Under the pieces are notes generated by a model that worked only from the letters and a program-made list of their open reading frames with translations, searched no databases and was not told the origin of the DNA. A stretch of DNA of 37,189 bases from Alphaproteobacteria bacterium (lineage in GTDB: Bacteria; Pseudomonadota; Alphaproteobacteria; Rs-D84): positions 1-37,189 of the forward strand of contig WSMU01000004.1 in assembly GCA_013316395.1 (NCBI GenBank), in the 5' to 3' direction. Shown piece by piece: positions 25,382 to 34,823 of the stretch (its first letter is position 1; every line of letters begins with the position of its first letter). The translations under genes and the position numbers were made by a program.

Positions 25382-26857
25382 GTGAAAAATTTCTGTGGAT
25401 TTTTGCTGGCAGTCTGCGCAATCTTGGTTGCGGCATGTGACCTGCAGCCGCGTATAATTTCTTTGCCGGATTCGGTGGGTGACTTTATTTCGGATAGATA
25501 TCCCGCATTGTTGGCCGACCCTGAAACTCAGCCGGAAATATATAACTCGGCGGCGACTGATTATGGTGTTTATGCATCGCCGGAATTATATGGTTCTGTT
25601 GAAACGGATGATTATATTTTATATTCCGATATCAATGATTATATGCTGCCAACAGAACAGGCGCCGGCGGCCACGACTGCTCCTGCTTCGTCAGAAGATG
25701 AACCGGAACAGGTTATCGGACAATACCATGCGCCCGGGGACAGCGAATCTGATACAAAACCTGCGCCCGGGGCAGAGGCGGTGCCGGATGATTATCTGGT
25801 TGTGCCGATGTATGGTGCACCGACGGATTCACGGCAGATAACAGTGGCCAAGGGTGATACGCTTTATTCCATTGCACGCAAGTATGGTGTGGCGGTTCAA
25901 GACATTGCGACGCTTAATAAATTATCCGCGCCGTATTCACTGCGTGTTGGGCAAAAGCTACGCGTTCCTGGAAATGGCGACATTGTTGTCGCCGCCGACA
26001 AGGCCCCGGCGCCAAAGCCGTCGCCCGCGGTGACACCGGTCGTGGCGGCACCTGTGGCGAAATCACCGACCCCGGCGCGTGTTCAGTTGCAGACCGTAAC
26101 TGTTGGGGCGGGCGATACCCTATACTCTATATCCCGCAAGTATTCTGTTCCGGTAAATGATTTGGCGGTTATGAACGATTTGTCGGCGCCGTTTCGCCTG
26201 ACCGTGGGCCAGCGCCTAAAGGTACCAAACCTGCAGGCGGCGGTCGCAAATGTCTCTCTCGCGACAAAGTCTGTTGCGCCAGCGGCCCCGACTAAGGCGG
26301 TCAGCCCGGCCAAGGTTGCAGCCCCCGCAAAGCCAGCCCACGCGGGTGGTGGCGCACAAAAGAAAGCGGATAATAAAAACACTGTAAAGAGCAACAGTGC
26401 CCAGAAAAATGCGCCGGTACAGAAGGCAAAAATATCATCGGACCCGAAAAAGAAACTGCCTGCGATTGCTGGACGTTCTTCGTCTAAATTTTCATGGCCC
26501 GTTCGGGGTAAGATTTTATCCGCATTTGGAACAAAGCCCAGTGGCCTGGTAAACGACGGAATCAATATTGCGGCGAATCGGGGCGCAACGGTTAAAGCGG
26601 CAGAAAACGGCGTTGTAGCGTATGCCGGCAACGAAGTAAAAGGTATGGGGAATTTGATAATAATCCAGCATTCGGGTGGTTGGATGACTGTATATGCGCA
26701 TTTGGATTCGATGGCATTGCGCCGTGGTGCGCGTGTGTCTGTCGGTCAGAAAATCGGAACCGTCGGTGCCACTGGCAAGGTTGATAAACCCCAACTGCAC
26801 TTTGAAATCCGCAAGGGAACCAAGGCTTATAATCCCGCGCATTATTTAAAGAAGTAG
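25382..26857 (+). CDS. LysM (x2) - LytM/M23 lipoprotein, NlpD-like
   Basis: Lipobox 'LVAACD'; two LysM 'ITVAKGDTLYSIARKYGV' and 'VTVGAGDTLYSISRKYSV'; M23 'LVNDGINIAANRGATVKAAENGVVAYAGNEVKGMGNLIIIQHSGGWMTVYAHLD...QLHFEIRKG'; GTG start at 25382. Confidence 0.88.
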   Translation: MKNFCGFLLAVCAILVAACDLQPRIISLPDSVGDFISDRYPALLADPETQPEIYNSAATDYGVYASPELYGSVETDDYILYSDINDYMLPTEQAPAATTAPASSEDEPEQVIGQYHAPGDSESDTKPAPGAEAVPDDYLVVPMYGAPTDSRQITVAKGDTLYSIARKYGVAVQDIATLNKLSAPYSLRVGQKLRVPGNGDIVVAADKAPAPKPSPAVTPVVAAPVAKSPTPARVQLQTVTVGAGDTLYSISRKYSVPVNDLAVMNDLSAPFRLTVGQRLKVPNLQAAVANVSLATKSVAPAAPTKAVSPAKVAAPAKPAHAGGGAQKKADNKNTVKSNSAQKNAPVQKAKISSDPKKKLPAIAGRSSSKFSWPVRGKILSAFGTKPSGLVNDGINIAANRGATVKAAENGVVAYAGNEVKGMGNLIIIQHSGGWMTVYAHLDSMALRRGARVSVGQKIGTVGATGKVDKPQLHFEIRKGTKAYNPAHYLKK

Positions 26858-26887
26858 GGTGGACGTTGTCTTGATTGTTCTAAAGAA

Positions 26888-26913
26888 AAACCGCCAAAGG
26901 CGGTTTATATTTT
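26888..26913 (+). terminator. Terminator after the nlpD-like gene
   Basis: aaaccgcc aaa ggcggttt followed by atattttt. Confidence 0.7.
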
Positions 26914-26989
26914 TGGTGGGCGCGCAGGGACTCGAACCCTGGACCCACTGATTAAGAGTCAGTTGCTCTACCAACTGAGCTACGCACCC
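26914..26989 (-). tRNA. tRNA-Lys (anticodon CUU)
   Basis: Reverse complement GGGTGCGTAGCTCAGTTGGTAGAGCAACTGACTCTTAATCAGTGGGTCCAGGGTTCGAGTCCCTGCGCGCCCACCA; full cloverleaf, CCA encoded. Confidence 0.95.
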
Positions 26990-27063
26990 GATGGGTCTAT
27001 TCTTTCGAATACCCGCAGATTATATATCTTTTTGTAGCATTTGCAAGAAATTATTATTTCTTT

Positions 27064-27957
27064 TTACATTGTATGGTTGCCGCCCGTTACACCATATACT
27101 TCGGCTGTGGTATATGATGACTCGTCCGATGCCAACAGTACGTACACACCCGCCAGTTCTGCCGGCTGGCCGGCGCGTTTAAGGGGGGTATCCATTCCGA
27201 ATTCGGGTATTGAGTCTGTGGCGCGTCCGCCTGCAACCTGGAGGGCGGTCCAAATGGGGCCGGGGGCCACAGAATTTACACGTATTCCGCGATAGGCTAC
27301 CTGTTTTGCCAGGGCGCGTGTGAACGCAACAATGGCGGCCTTGGTCGATGCATAATCAATCAGGTCTTTGCCGGGTTGGTATGCCTGTATCGAAGATGTT
27401 GTAATTATTGAGGCGCCCGCCTTTAGCAGGGGAATCGCCGCCCGCGCCATCCAAAACATTGAAAACACATTTATGGAAAATGTGCGGACCAACTGTTCTG
27501 TGCTAAGCTTTGAGATGTCTTTGCTGTATTGCTGGTAGCCTGCATTCATAACAATTATATCCAGACCACCCAGTGCCTTGTGCGCACGCTCGACCAGGCG
27601 CTGACAAAACTTTTCATCACCCAGGTCGCCCGGGATTAACACCGCGCGTCGGCCCGCTTCTTCGATATAGCGTGCGGTGTCGCGTGCATCGCGTTCTTCG
27701 GCCGGCAGATATGATATGGCAACATCGGCCCCTTCGCGGGCATAGGCGATTGCCGCCGCGCGGCCAATTCCCGAATCGCCGCCGGTTATCAATGCACGGC
27801 GCCCCGCCAGCCGCCCAGAGCCCTGATAAGTTTCTTCGCCACAGTCCGGTGTCGGACGCATTTTTAAATCGAGGCCAGGGTATGCTTGGCGCTGGCGTGG
27901 GTATTTTTCATGATAATATTTAGTTAGCGGATTTTTGCCGGATACGTTCTTTTTCAT
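27064..27957 (-). CDS. SDR-family oxidoreductase
   Basis: '[32 protein letters not shown]', 'NAGYQ', '[18 protein letters not shown]', '[14 protein letters not shown]'. Confidence 0.93.
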   Translation of the reverse strand: MKKNVSGKNPLTKYYHEKYPRQRQAYPGLDLKMRPTPDCGEETYQGSGRLAGRRALITGGDSGIGRAAAIAYAREGADVAISYLPAEERDARDTARYIEEAGRRAVLIPGDLGDEKFCQRLVERAHKALGGLDIIVMNAGYQQYSKDISKLSTEQLVRTFSINVFSMFWMARAAIPLLKAGASIITTSSIQAYQPGKDLIDYASTKAAIVAFTRALAKQVAYRGIRVNSVAPGPIWTALQVAGGRATDSIPEFGMDTPLKRAGQPAELAGVYVLLASDESSYTTAEVYGVTGGNHTM

Positions 27958-28142
27958 GCGTTTCCTCCTTGGGGTTATATTTTATATGTATGCAAACAAT
28001 ACCGCCATAGGCATTAAAGCCATTTGTCGCGTTCGGGGTAGGGGAATCCTTACCTATGCAAAGTTGTAAAATGCTTTGCTAGAATTATAGCGTTGACATG
28101 AAAACACAAGAAAACACAACCACAACTAAAAAAGGAGAAAAA

Positions 28143-28745
28143 ATGAAAAAAATAGTTATCTCGACATTGGCGGTGCTGATTGCATGCCCGGCATTTGCGG
28201 GTGCAAATCAGAACAGCAGCTGGCAGTTGTTTGGCCTGGATCCGTATATCGGCCTGCGTGGTGGCATGGGCTACACCAATGTTAACGTAAAGCACAATGG
28301 TCACAAAAAATCCATGGATGACATGGTATACCAGGGTCGTGCAGCGTTAGGTTTGGAAGTATGCGACACTGTCCGCAGCGAAATCGAATGGTCTATTTTC
28401 AGCAAAGCTAAAGACAACAAGCGTTATGGCGATCAGCGTTTGAAGACCGAAACAAAGATGCAGACTTTGTTGTGGAACACTTACATGGAATTCGGTTCAT
28501 ATGAAGTTGTTCGCCCGTTCGTTGGTGTTGGTGCCGGTGTTGCGTTCACAAAGATGGACAAGCGCGTAGATGGTATCGGCTCCTGGAGCGACGACAAAAC
28601 ACGCTTCTCTGCAATGGGCAGCTTGGGTGTAACGTTCGACTGGCAGCGTATCGCCGTTGATTTGGCCGCGCGTTATACATATGTTGATATTCAGTCCGGC
28701 CTGCATAACATTGGCGGTGATTTGGGTATTCGCTTTATGTTCTAA
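28143..28745 (+). CDS. Outer-membrane beta-barrel protein (opacity/OmpA-barrel-like)
   Basis: Signal peptide 'MKKIVISTLAVLIACPAFA'; alternating beta-strand pattern; C-terminal 'GGDLGIRFMF'. Confidence 0.8.
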   Translation: MKKIVISTLAVLIACPAFAGANQNSSWQLFGLDPYIGLRGGMGYTNVNVKHNGHKKSMDDMVYQGRAALGLEVCDTVRSEIEWSIFSKAKDNKRYGDQRLKTETKMQTLLWNTYMEFGSYEVVRPFVGVGAGVAFTKMDKRVDGIGSWSDDKTRFSAMGSLGVTFDWQRIAVDLAARYTYVDIQSGLHNIGGDLGIRFMF

Positions 28746-28749
28746 TGCC

Positions 28750-28784
28750 TAATCGCCGCTGCGCAATGCGCGGCGGCGATTAGT
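28750..28784 (+). terminator. Strong hairpin after the OMP gene
   Basis: 16-bp stem ctaatcgccgctgcgc / gcgcggcggcgattag (one G-T wobble), 3-nt loop; no good T run. Confidence 0.55.
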
Positions 28785-28796
28785 AGTTGTTTCAGA

Positions 28797-28831
28797 AAAA
28801 ACAAACCGCGCGATGGCCGCGGTTTGTTTTT
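28797..28831 (+). terminator. Rho-independent terminator
   Basis: acaaaccgcg / cgcggtttgt stem with flanking A run and T run. Confidence 0.8.
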
Positions 28832-28834
28832 ATT

Positions 28835-28860
28835 AAAAAATCCCGCATTGCGGGATTTGT
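28835..28860 (-). terminator. Terminator for the minus-strand Dps-like gene
   Basis: aaatcccgca / tgcgggattt hairpin; minus strand ends in a T run. Confidence 0.75.
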
Positions 28861-28863
28861 ATT

Positions 28864-29220
28864 TTAAGACAACTGGGCCAGGGCAATTTTGCCAAGGAAG
28901 GCTGCCTCGATATCGCCCAGCAGCGATTTTGTTCCCTCGTCCAGGTCGTCATCTTCCAGCAGGTCTTCGGTGCGAGATATAATTTGTTCACACATTTTAA
29001 CCAGGTCGCGGCTAATCAGCTTAGGGGCCAGCAAATCCGGCTTAAAGACTTTCTTTTCACCGCGTGCCATAAAATAACTTTCGGCCAGGCTGTCCGCCCA
29101 TGTGTCAACATCTTCGGTTAGGCGGTCGAAGAGCAGGTGCTGGGCATAGTTGTCCGTAGACCAGTGGTTTATTTTACAAGCATATTTAAATGCGACTAGA
29201 TTTTGTAACAATTCATACAT
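28864..29220 (-). CDS. Dps/ferritin-like protein (compact)
   Basis: 118 aa; 'KINHWSTDNYAQHLLFDRLTEDVDTWADSLAESY' resembles the Dps ferroxidase pattern 'HWN..g..F...H...d.ly.e.....D.lAER'. Confidence 0.6.
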   Translation of the reverse strand: MYELLQNLVAFKYACKINHWSTDNYAQHLLFDRLTEDVDTWADSLAESYFMARGEKKVFKPDLLAPKLISRDLVKMCEQIISRTEDLLEDDDLDEGTKSLLGDIEAAFLGKIALAQLS

Positions 29221-29397
29221 TTTTCATCCTCCTTTTGCATTGTGATTTTACCAACATACCAGGCGCGAAGTTATAGGATAATAAACTGGCGCTATGTGCA
29301 TGAAATCTGGGATTTTTTTGGGAATTCAAACCTGGCGAAAATGCGAAAAAAATATTGTACAATGTATTTCGTAACCAAAAGGAAAAAGGAGACCTTT

Positions 29398-29934
29398 ATG
29401 AAAAAACTTGTTAAGAAAATGTTTATGTTTACATCCGTTCTGGCGGCGGCTGCGATACTGAGCGGTTGTACCACAATGTGCGGTCAGAAAAAGAAACACG
29501 TAAAGCCGGCGGCTGCGACGGAAACCGTTGTTTTCTATCAGACATATGAACAGGCAGACATCAATCGCGTTTCAGCAAAAATGTACACCCACAGCAGCCA
29601 TGGTGGCGAATCGAAAATGGGATACATCAAGTTTGTTGAAACAGACAGCGGCCTGAAAATGGATGTTGATTTGAAAGACCTGCGTCCGGGCGTAACATAC
29701 ACTGTTAAAATCTATCAGTGCGGCAGCTGCAACAACGACAGCATGTGCTGTGACAAGTCCAGCATGCCTATCAGCCTGCCGAAGTTGAAGATTGAAAAGA
29801 GCGGCCGTCTGGAAGAAACGTTTATCATCCGTGGCCTGACTGCGGCGCAGCTGAACAACGCGAAGATTTATCTGGAACGTGACGGCGGCTACAAAGCAGC
29901 ATGGGGTACATTTGACCGTGGCATGATGCTGTAA
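29398..29934 (+). CDS. Lipoprotein with possible Cu/Zn-SOD-like fold lacking metal ligands
   Basis: Lipobox 'LSGC'; 'MGYIKFVETDSGLKMDVDLKDLRPGVTYTVKIYQCGSC' resembles SodC 'G.v.f.e...Gl....dl..L.pG.h.fhiHe.g.C'; SD aaaaggaga. Confidence 0.55.
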   Translation: MKKLVKKMFMFTSVLAAAAILSGCTTMCGQKKKHVKPAAATETVVFYQTYEQADINRVSAKMYTHSSHGGESKMGYIKFVETDSGLKMDVDLKDLRPGVTYTVKIYQCGSCNNDSMCCDKSSMPISLPKLKIEKSGRLEETFIIRGLTAAQLNNAKIYLERDGGYKAAWGTFDRGMML

Positions 29935-29963
29935 TCTGTCTGGCAGCATAAGTTCATGGGTAT

Positions 29964-29995
29964 GCGCCCCGGAATTATCCGGGGCGTGTTTTTTA
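29964..29995 (+). terminator. Rho-independent terminator
   Basis: cgccccgga / tccggggcg stem followed by tgtttttt. Confidence 0.88.
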
Positions 29996-30048
29996 TAAAT
30001 TTACTTTAAGAAAAATTTCCTATATGATAATCTTGTCCCCAGATGGGG

Positions 30049-31620
30049 ATGAGAAAGGCGACAGCTGTTTTGATTGGAATTATTGGTGGAATGCTTTTTC
30101 CACGCGCGTCGTCTTGTATGCAAAATATTGTGTCTGATATTTACGGGGACTATATGAATATCGCTGCTGATACGTATCTTGCCGCGGGGGTGATTGTAGA
30201 CGTCGAAAGCATGCATATCACTTCATCAGTCAGATTAGAAAATGCAGCAGAAATACAAGCCGATATTTATGTATGTGACAACTGTGATTTTCATATAAAG
30301 AATTCAGGTAAAATTTCCGGGAATATACATTTAGGCAGTGGGGCCGAAATGGTTCAGATTATCCGCGACAGGGAAGATATAACATATCTTAATGTGAACG
30401 GGCCGTATGTTGTGCTGGCCGATGGGGTAAGTGCAATTTCATGGGACGAGTTATCATTGCTTGGGGCGAATGCGGGAACGTTAGTTTTGCGTAATAGTGA
30501 AATTGTATTTGGCGATTCGGTTCCACGGCTTGCCGCGTTTAGTAGTGATGTTTCACGCGTAGTATTAAACGGTGTAATAACGCTAAATATATCAGAAGAT
30601 TATTTATACAGCGACAGTCCTTTGATGCGTAATGTTGCCGGTGACGCAACCGTTGTATTCAGCGGTACTGCACCTGGGCCGCTGCATGTGTTCAATGCGG
30701 ATATTCGTGATGGTGACCTGTATGTAAAGCTGTTACGGGAAACCGATTATTATAAAATACTGGGTAATGATACGGGACGGATGCTGAATATTGTTCGTGA
30801 TATTTTGCCCGATGACAAGCTGCTGGGGCGCTTGGATATGGCGCAGACAATGGATGAGTTAAATCATATAATGAAAAGTAGTATCGCGCTTAATCCGATT
30901 CGCCTGGCTAGCAGTGCTCGTATTCTGGACGGCTTTTTGATAAATGGAATAAAATTCGACACATCCGGCGATGCAGGGCTTGTTACACTGGGCGCCAGGC
31001 CAATTTATATTTATTCCGACGATATTTCTATATATGCATTGTCTGCGGACTTTTCACTGACGCCGGTCAAGGGGTTGGATGTCGGCGTATCCGGATATGG
31101 TGCGCGTGCCACATCTGATGACGGGATAAATAATTTTTCAGCCGATATGTATGGCGCAAATTTTGGTGTTAAGTATAGCGGTTCATATCTGCGCAGTCGT
31201 TTTGTGCTCGGGGCTACGTATTCTGAGTTTCTGGTTCCTTATATATTTGACGGCAATAGTATAAAGGATGAAGCAAAAGGTCTGTCTTTGTATGGCGTTG
31301 CGGATTTGGGTATTTTACTGGGCGGGATAGAGCCCTATGTCGGCATTGAATACAGACGTGATAAGATATTGGATGTCATTGAAGTGCAGGTTTTACCCCG
31401 CACTGGGTTCGAGGCTGAATTCATATCCGGTGGGGTTGATTTGGAATATCGCTATAAAATAAATGCGGCAATAAACTCAGCCAATGAAATTCATATCGGG
31501 GCTGGGGCCGGTTTCTGGTCGGATGACGATATGGCCGGCGGTGATATCACAGTTGGCGTTGCCCACGATGACAATGGTGCAGCCTACATGTTTTCGATAT
31601 CCGCCAAAATTAAATTTTAA
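30049..31620 (+). CDS. Autotransporter-domain protein
   Basis: Signal peptide from MRKATAVLIGIIGGMLF (30043 ATG also possible); beta-helix-like N-half; C-terminal ~280 aa barrel ending 'GAAYMFSISAKIKF'. Confidence 0.75.
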   Translation: MRKATAVLIGIIGGMLFPRASSCMQNIVSDIYGDYMNIAADTYLAAGVIVDVESMHITSSVRLENAAEIQADIYVCDNCDFHIKNSGKISGNIHLGSGAEMVQIIRDREDITYLNVNGPYVVLADGVSAISWDELSLLGANAGTLVLRNSEIVFGDSVPRLAAFSSDVSRVVLNGVITLNISEDYLYSDSPLMRNVAGDATVVFSGTAPGPLHVFNADIRDGDLYVKLLRETDYYKILGNDTGRMLNIVRDILPDDKLLGRLDMAQTMDELNHIMKSSIALNPIRLASSARILDGFLINGIKFDTSGDAGLVTLGARPIYIYSDDISIYALSADFSLTPVKGLDVGVSGYGARATSDDGINNFSADMYGANFGVKYSGSYLRSRFVLGATYSEFLVPYIFDGNSIKDEAKGLSLYGVADLGILLGGIEPYVGIEYRRDKILDVIEVQVLPRTGFEAEFISGGVDLEYRYKINAAINSANEIHIGAGAGFWSDDDMAGGDITVGVAHDDNGAAYMFSISAKIKF

Positions 31621-32918
31621 TCGGCCAGTTCGCCACGTAATGAGGCCTTGTTGGCAGCTGTAATCTTTATTGCCGCAATTGGCGCCGGCGCTGCATCGGT
31701 GGATGCAACGATGCATTGCTGCATATATGGCGTACGATATACCAGATGCCGTCCCGTTTTATCGGGCCCCTCGCATAGGCATTCCAGCGTTCGTCCGACA
31801 CATGATTCGTTAAATGTTCGCTGAATGTCGTTCAGGGCATCGTCAAGCAGCGCCAGACGCGCCGCCTTGATGTTTTCTGGGATTTGGTCTGGCATTAGGC
31901 TGGCCGCGGTATGGGGGCGGGGCGAATATTTGAAAGAATATGAATTTATATATTTTATTTTGCGTGCGATTTCCTGTGTCATCGCAAAGTCTTGGTCTGT
32001 TTCTCCGGGGAAGCCTACGATAAAATCACTCGATATCTGAATGTCTGGGCGTGCTGCTCTTAATTTGTCAACTATATCTATATATAGATTTAGCTCATAA
32101 GGGCGATTCATTCTTGTCAATACATTGGGGCTGCCGCTTTGTATAGGCATGTTAAGGAACGGCAGCAATTTTGCCTCTGTTCTAAACATATCGATTAAGT
32201 CATCCGTCATTTCGGTTGGATAGCTGGATGTAAATCTAATACGTCGTATTTCGGGCAGGGGCGCCGTGGCGCGAATTAAATCCGACAGTCTGTATGTTTT
32301 GCCGTCGCTGTCTGTATATTTATAGCCATTTACATTTTGCCCCAGGAAACATATTTCAATTGCCCCTGTGTCGGCCGCATGTTTACAGTCCCGGATTACG
32401 TCCTCAAAGGGTCTTGATACTTCGCGGCCGCGTGTGTAGGGCACAATGCAATACGTACAGCAATGGTTGCATCCTTCCTGTACGGGGATATAGGCGACTG
32501 TGGGTGATTGGCTCATTTGCGGCAGTTCGTCAAACTTTTCAAGTCCGCCCAGGTCGATGTTTAGCAGTCTGGCATCGGGGTTTTCTAAAATCTCTGGCAG
32601 TTTGTGATAGCTTTGTGGCCCCAGTACAAAGTTTAGCTCAGGGATGCGTTTAAAGGCATGGGCGCCGGCCTCGCGGGCGACGCATCCGACAATACCGAAC
32701 AAGGCATCGGGCTTTTTTGCGCGGCGAATACGCCCCAGGGCGGAAAATACCTTATCCGTTGCCTTGGCGCGAACCGCGCAGGTATTAAGAATAATTATAT
32801 CTGCATCCGAGACTTCATGTGTTTCAACCAAGCCGCGTTGGGATAACATTGACGCAATACGCTGGCCGTCATACACATTCATCTGGCAGCCGAATGTTTT
32901 TATAAAAAACTTTTTCAT
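31617..32918 (-). CDS. miaB: tRNA-2-methylthio-N6-dimethylallyladenosine synthase
   Basis: 'FFIKTFGCQMNVYDGQRIASML', radical-SAM 'VQEGCNHCCTYCIVPYTRGREVSRPFEDV'; start at MKKFFIKTFG (32918). Confidence 0.95.
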   Translation of the reverse strand: MKKFFIKTFGCQMNVYDGQRIASMLSQRGLVETHEVSDADIIILNTCAVRAKATDKVFSALGRIRRAKKPDALFGIVGCVAREAGAHAFKRIPELNFVLGPQSYHKLPEILENPDARLLNIDLGGLEKFDELPQMSQSPTVAYIPVQEGCNHCCTYCIVPYTRGREVSRPFEDVIRDCKHAADTGAIEICFLGQNVNGYKYTDSDGKTYRLSDLIRATAPLPEIRRIRFTSSYPTEMTDDLIDMFRTEAKLLPFLNMPIQSGSPNVLTRMNRPYELNLYIDIVDKLRAARPDIQISSDFIVGFPGETDQDFAMTQEIARKIKYINSYSFKYSPRPHTAASLMPDQIPENIKAARLALLDDALNDIQRTFNESCVGRTLECLCEGPDKTGRHLVYRTPYMQQCIVASTDAAPAPIAAIKITAANKASLRGELAD

Positions 32919-32934
32919 TGGGGCGCCGCGTAAT

Positions 32935-33120
32935 TTATTTTTTCTTTGTGCGTTCTGCACGCTTTAGCATAACCGCTGCTTTTTTAGCGTGGACTTTTTG
33001 ATACGTGCGGGCAAGTTCACGGTGTCTGCTGATAATGGGGGTATCCGCGACTTCTTTAACGCCATATACAACGCCGGTAATAGGATTGTTTTCAATTATA
33101 GTTACGATTTTCATTTTCAT
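32935..33120 (-). CDS. Small basic hypothetical protein
   Basis: 61 aa between gatB and miaB on the same strand; SD aggaaaaga upstream; Lys/Arg-rich C-terminus. Confidence 0.55.
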   Translation of the reverse strand: MKMKIVTIIENNPITGVVYGVKEVADTPIISRHRELARTYQKVHAKKAAVMLKRAERTKKK

Positions 33121-33141
33121 TTCTTTTCCTTTTATAGTTTT

Positions 33142-34665
33142 TTAACCCAACTTTTTGCGCAACAGTTCGTTTACAACCGCCGGATTTGCTTTGCCGCCGG
33201 TGGCTTTCATTACGCCGCCCACAAAGAACCCAAGCAGGCCTGTTTTGCCCGCGCGATACTGTTCTACCTGGGCGGTGTTTGCAGCGATTACATCATCAAC
33301 GGCTTTTTCAATAGCGCCCGTATCGGTAATTTGTTGCATGCCGAATTTTTCAGCGATATCTGCGGGCGTGCCGCTTTCGCCGTCCAGCATTTTTATAAAT
33401 ATCTCCTTGGCCTGTTTACCGTTTATAGATTTATCGGCAATCATATCTACCAATTGTGCCAGATTTGCCGGTGTGATAATTCGCGGCATCCCAGGCTCAG
33501 CTGTATCCACAGCGTTTTTTTCATCCCAGTTTTCAGGATGCGCAAACAGTTCTGATATCATCCAGTTGGCGATGGATTTTGCGCGTGATTTTTTGTCGCC
33601 GACGGCCGCGTCAAACCAGCGGGATATATCTGTGCTTTCCGTAAGGCGTGTTGCGTCATATTCAGCCAGCCCCAGTTCATTTACATATCGCGCACGTGTC
33701 GCCGCGGGCAATTCAGGCATGGTTGCACGTATCCGCTCGATTGTTGCGTCGTCTATTTCCAGCGGCAGCAAATCCGGGTCCGGGAAATAACGATAGTCTA
33801 ATGCATCCTCTTTACTGCGCATTACGGATGTTGTGCCGTCCGATTGTGAATAACGCATGGTGTCTTGCGATACAACACCACCCGATTCGTATAATTCGAT
33901 TTGACGACGTGCCTCGTATTCGATTGCGGATTTGATGAACTTAAAAGAAACCATATTTTTTGTTTCGGTGCGTGTGCGGAACTCTGTGGAGCCGACAGGT
34001 CGAACAGAAACATTAACGTCGGCACGCATGGAACCTTCTTCCATGTTGGCCTTTGACACACCCAGGGCGCGTGCAATTTCGCGTATTTCGCGCAGGTATC
34101 TTTCCGCTTCGTCCGGGGATGAGATGTAAGAGTTGTTTTCAGGATTTTTTACGTCCAAAAACGTTACTATTTCAAGTAATGCAACGCCCGTGCGGTTATA
34201 GTCTGCGAAAGATTTTGTCGGATGCACATCATGTTTTAATTTTCCCGCATCCTGTTCCAGGTGGGCGCGCTCGATAAATATTTTCTTCGGTGTGCCATCG
34301 TCGCCCATAATTTCAACCCAACCGCGGCCGACAACCGGTGGCTGGTCTGCGGGCTGTGATATCTGATATCCCTGGGGCAGGTCGGGGTAGAAGTACTGTT
34401 TACGGGCAAACGTGCTGTGTCGTGATATTTCGGCATTTAACCCCAGGCCCATTTTGATAGCCTGTTCGACGCAGTATTCATTTAATACCGGCAACATACC
34501 GGGCATTGCACAGTCAACCATTGACACCTGGGTGTTTGGCGAAATGCTTGGGTTATAGTCGGCGGATGCGCCGCTGAATAATTTGGAATCAGACAGTACT
34601 TCTATATGTGTTTCCAGCCCGATAACCAATTCCCAATCACAAGTTTTGCCCTTTATCGTAAACAT
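33142..34665 (-). CDS. gatB: Asp/Glu-tRNA(Asn/Gln) amidotransferase subunit B
   Basis: 'WELVIGLETHIEVLSDSKLFSGA', 'RKQYFYPDLPQGYQISQ', 'DYRYFPDPDLLPLEI'. Confidence 0.97.
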   Translation of the reverse strand: MFTIKGKTCDWELVIGLETHIEVLSDSKLFSGASADYNPSISPNTQVSMVDCAMPGMLPVLNEYCVEQAIKMGLGLNAEISRHSTFARKQYFYPDLPQGYQISQPADQPPVVGRGWVEIMGDDGTPKKIFIERAHLEQDAGKLKHDVHPTKSFADYNRTGVALLEIVTFLDVKNPENNSYISSPDEAERYLREIREIARALGVSKANMEEGSMRADVNVSVRPVGSTEFRTRTETKNMVSFKFIKSAIEYEARRQIELYESGGVVSQDTMRYSQSDGTTSVMRSKEDALDYRYFPDPDLLPLEIDDATIERIRATMPELPAATRARYVNELGLAEYDATRLTESTDISRWFDAAVGDKKSRAKSIANWMISELFAHPENWDEKNAVDTAEPGMPRIITPANLAQLVDMIADKSINGKQAKEIFIKMLDGESGTPADIAEKFGMQQITDTGAIEKAVDDVIAANTAQVEQYRAGKTGLLGFFVGGVMKATGGKANPAVVNELLRKKLG

Positions 34666-34720
34666 TTCTTCTTTTTCCTTGCTTTTTATATTTTAGTATC
34701 TTATTATGCGTCTCGCAGTT

Positions 34721-34796
34721 GGCTAGGTAGCTCAGTTGGTAGAGCAAGGGACTGAAAATCCCTGTGTCGGCGGTTCGATTCCGTCCCTAGCCACCA
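34721..34796 (+). tRNA. tRNA-Phe (anticodon GAA)
   Basis: ggctaggtagctcagttggtagagcaagggactgaaaatccctgtgtcggcggttcgattccgtccctagccacca; cloverleaf, CCA encoded. Confidence 0.95.
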
Positions 34797-34823
34797 GAAA
34801 TTTTATGGCGTTTGCCATTTTTT

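Noticed and set aside
26500-26857. M23 domain called as inactivated because HxxxD reads 'NDGIN'
   Set aside because: 'NDGINIAA' appears common in NlpD-like LytM factors of alphaproteobacteria, so it is not unusual by itself.
26914-26989. tRNA-Lys as a mobile-element attachment site
   Set aside because: No integrase, direct repeat or partial tRNA copy was seen nearby.
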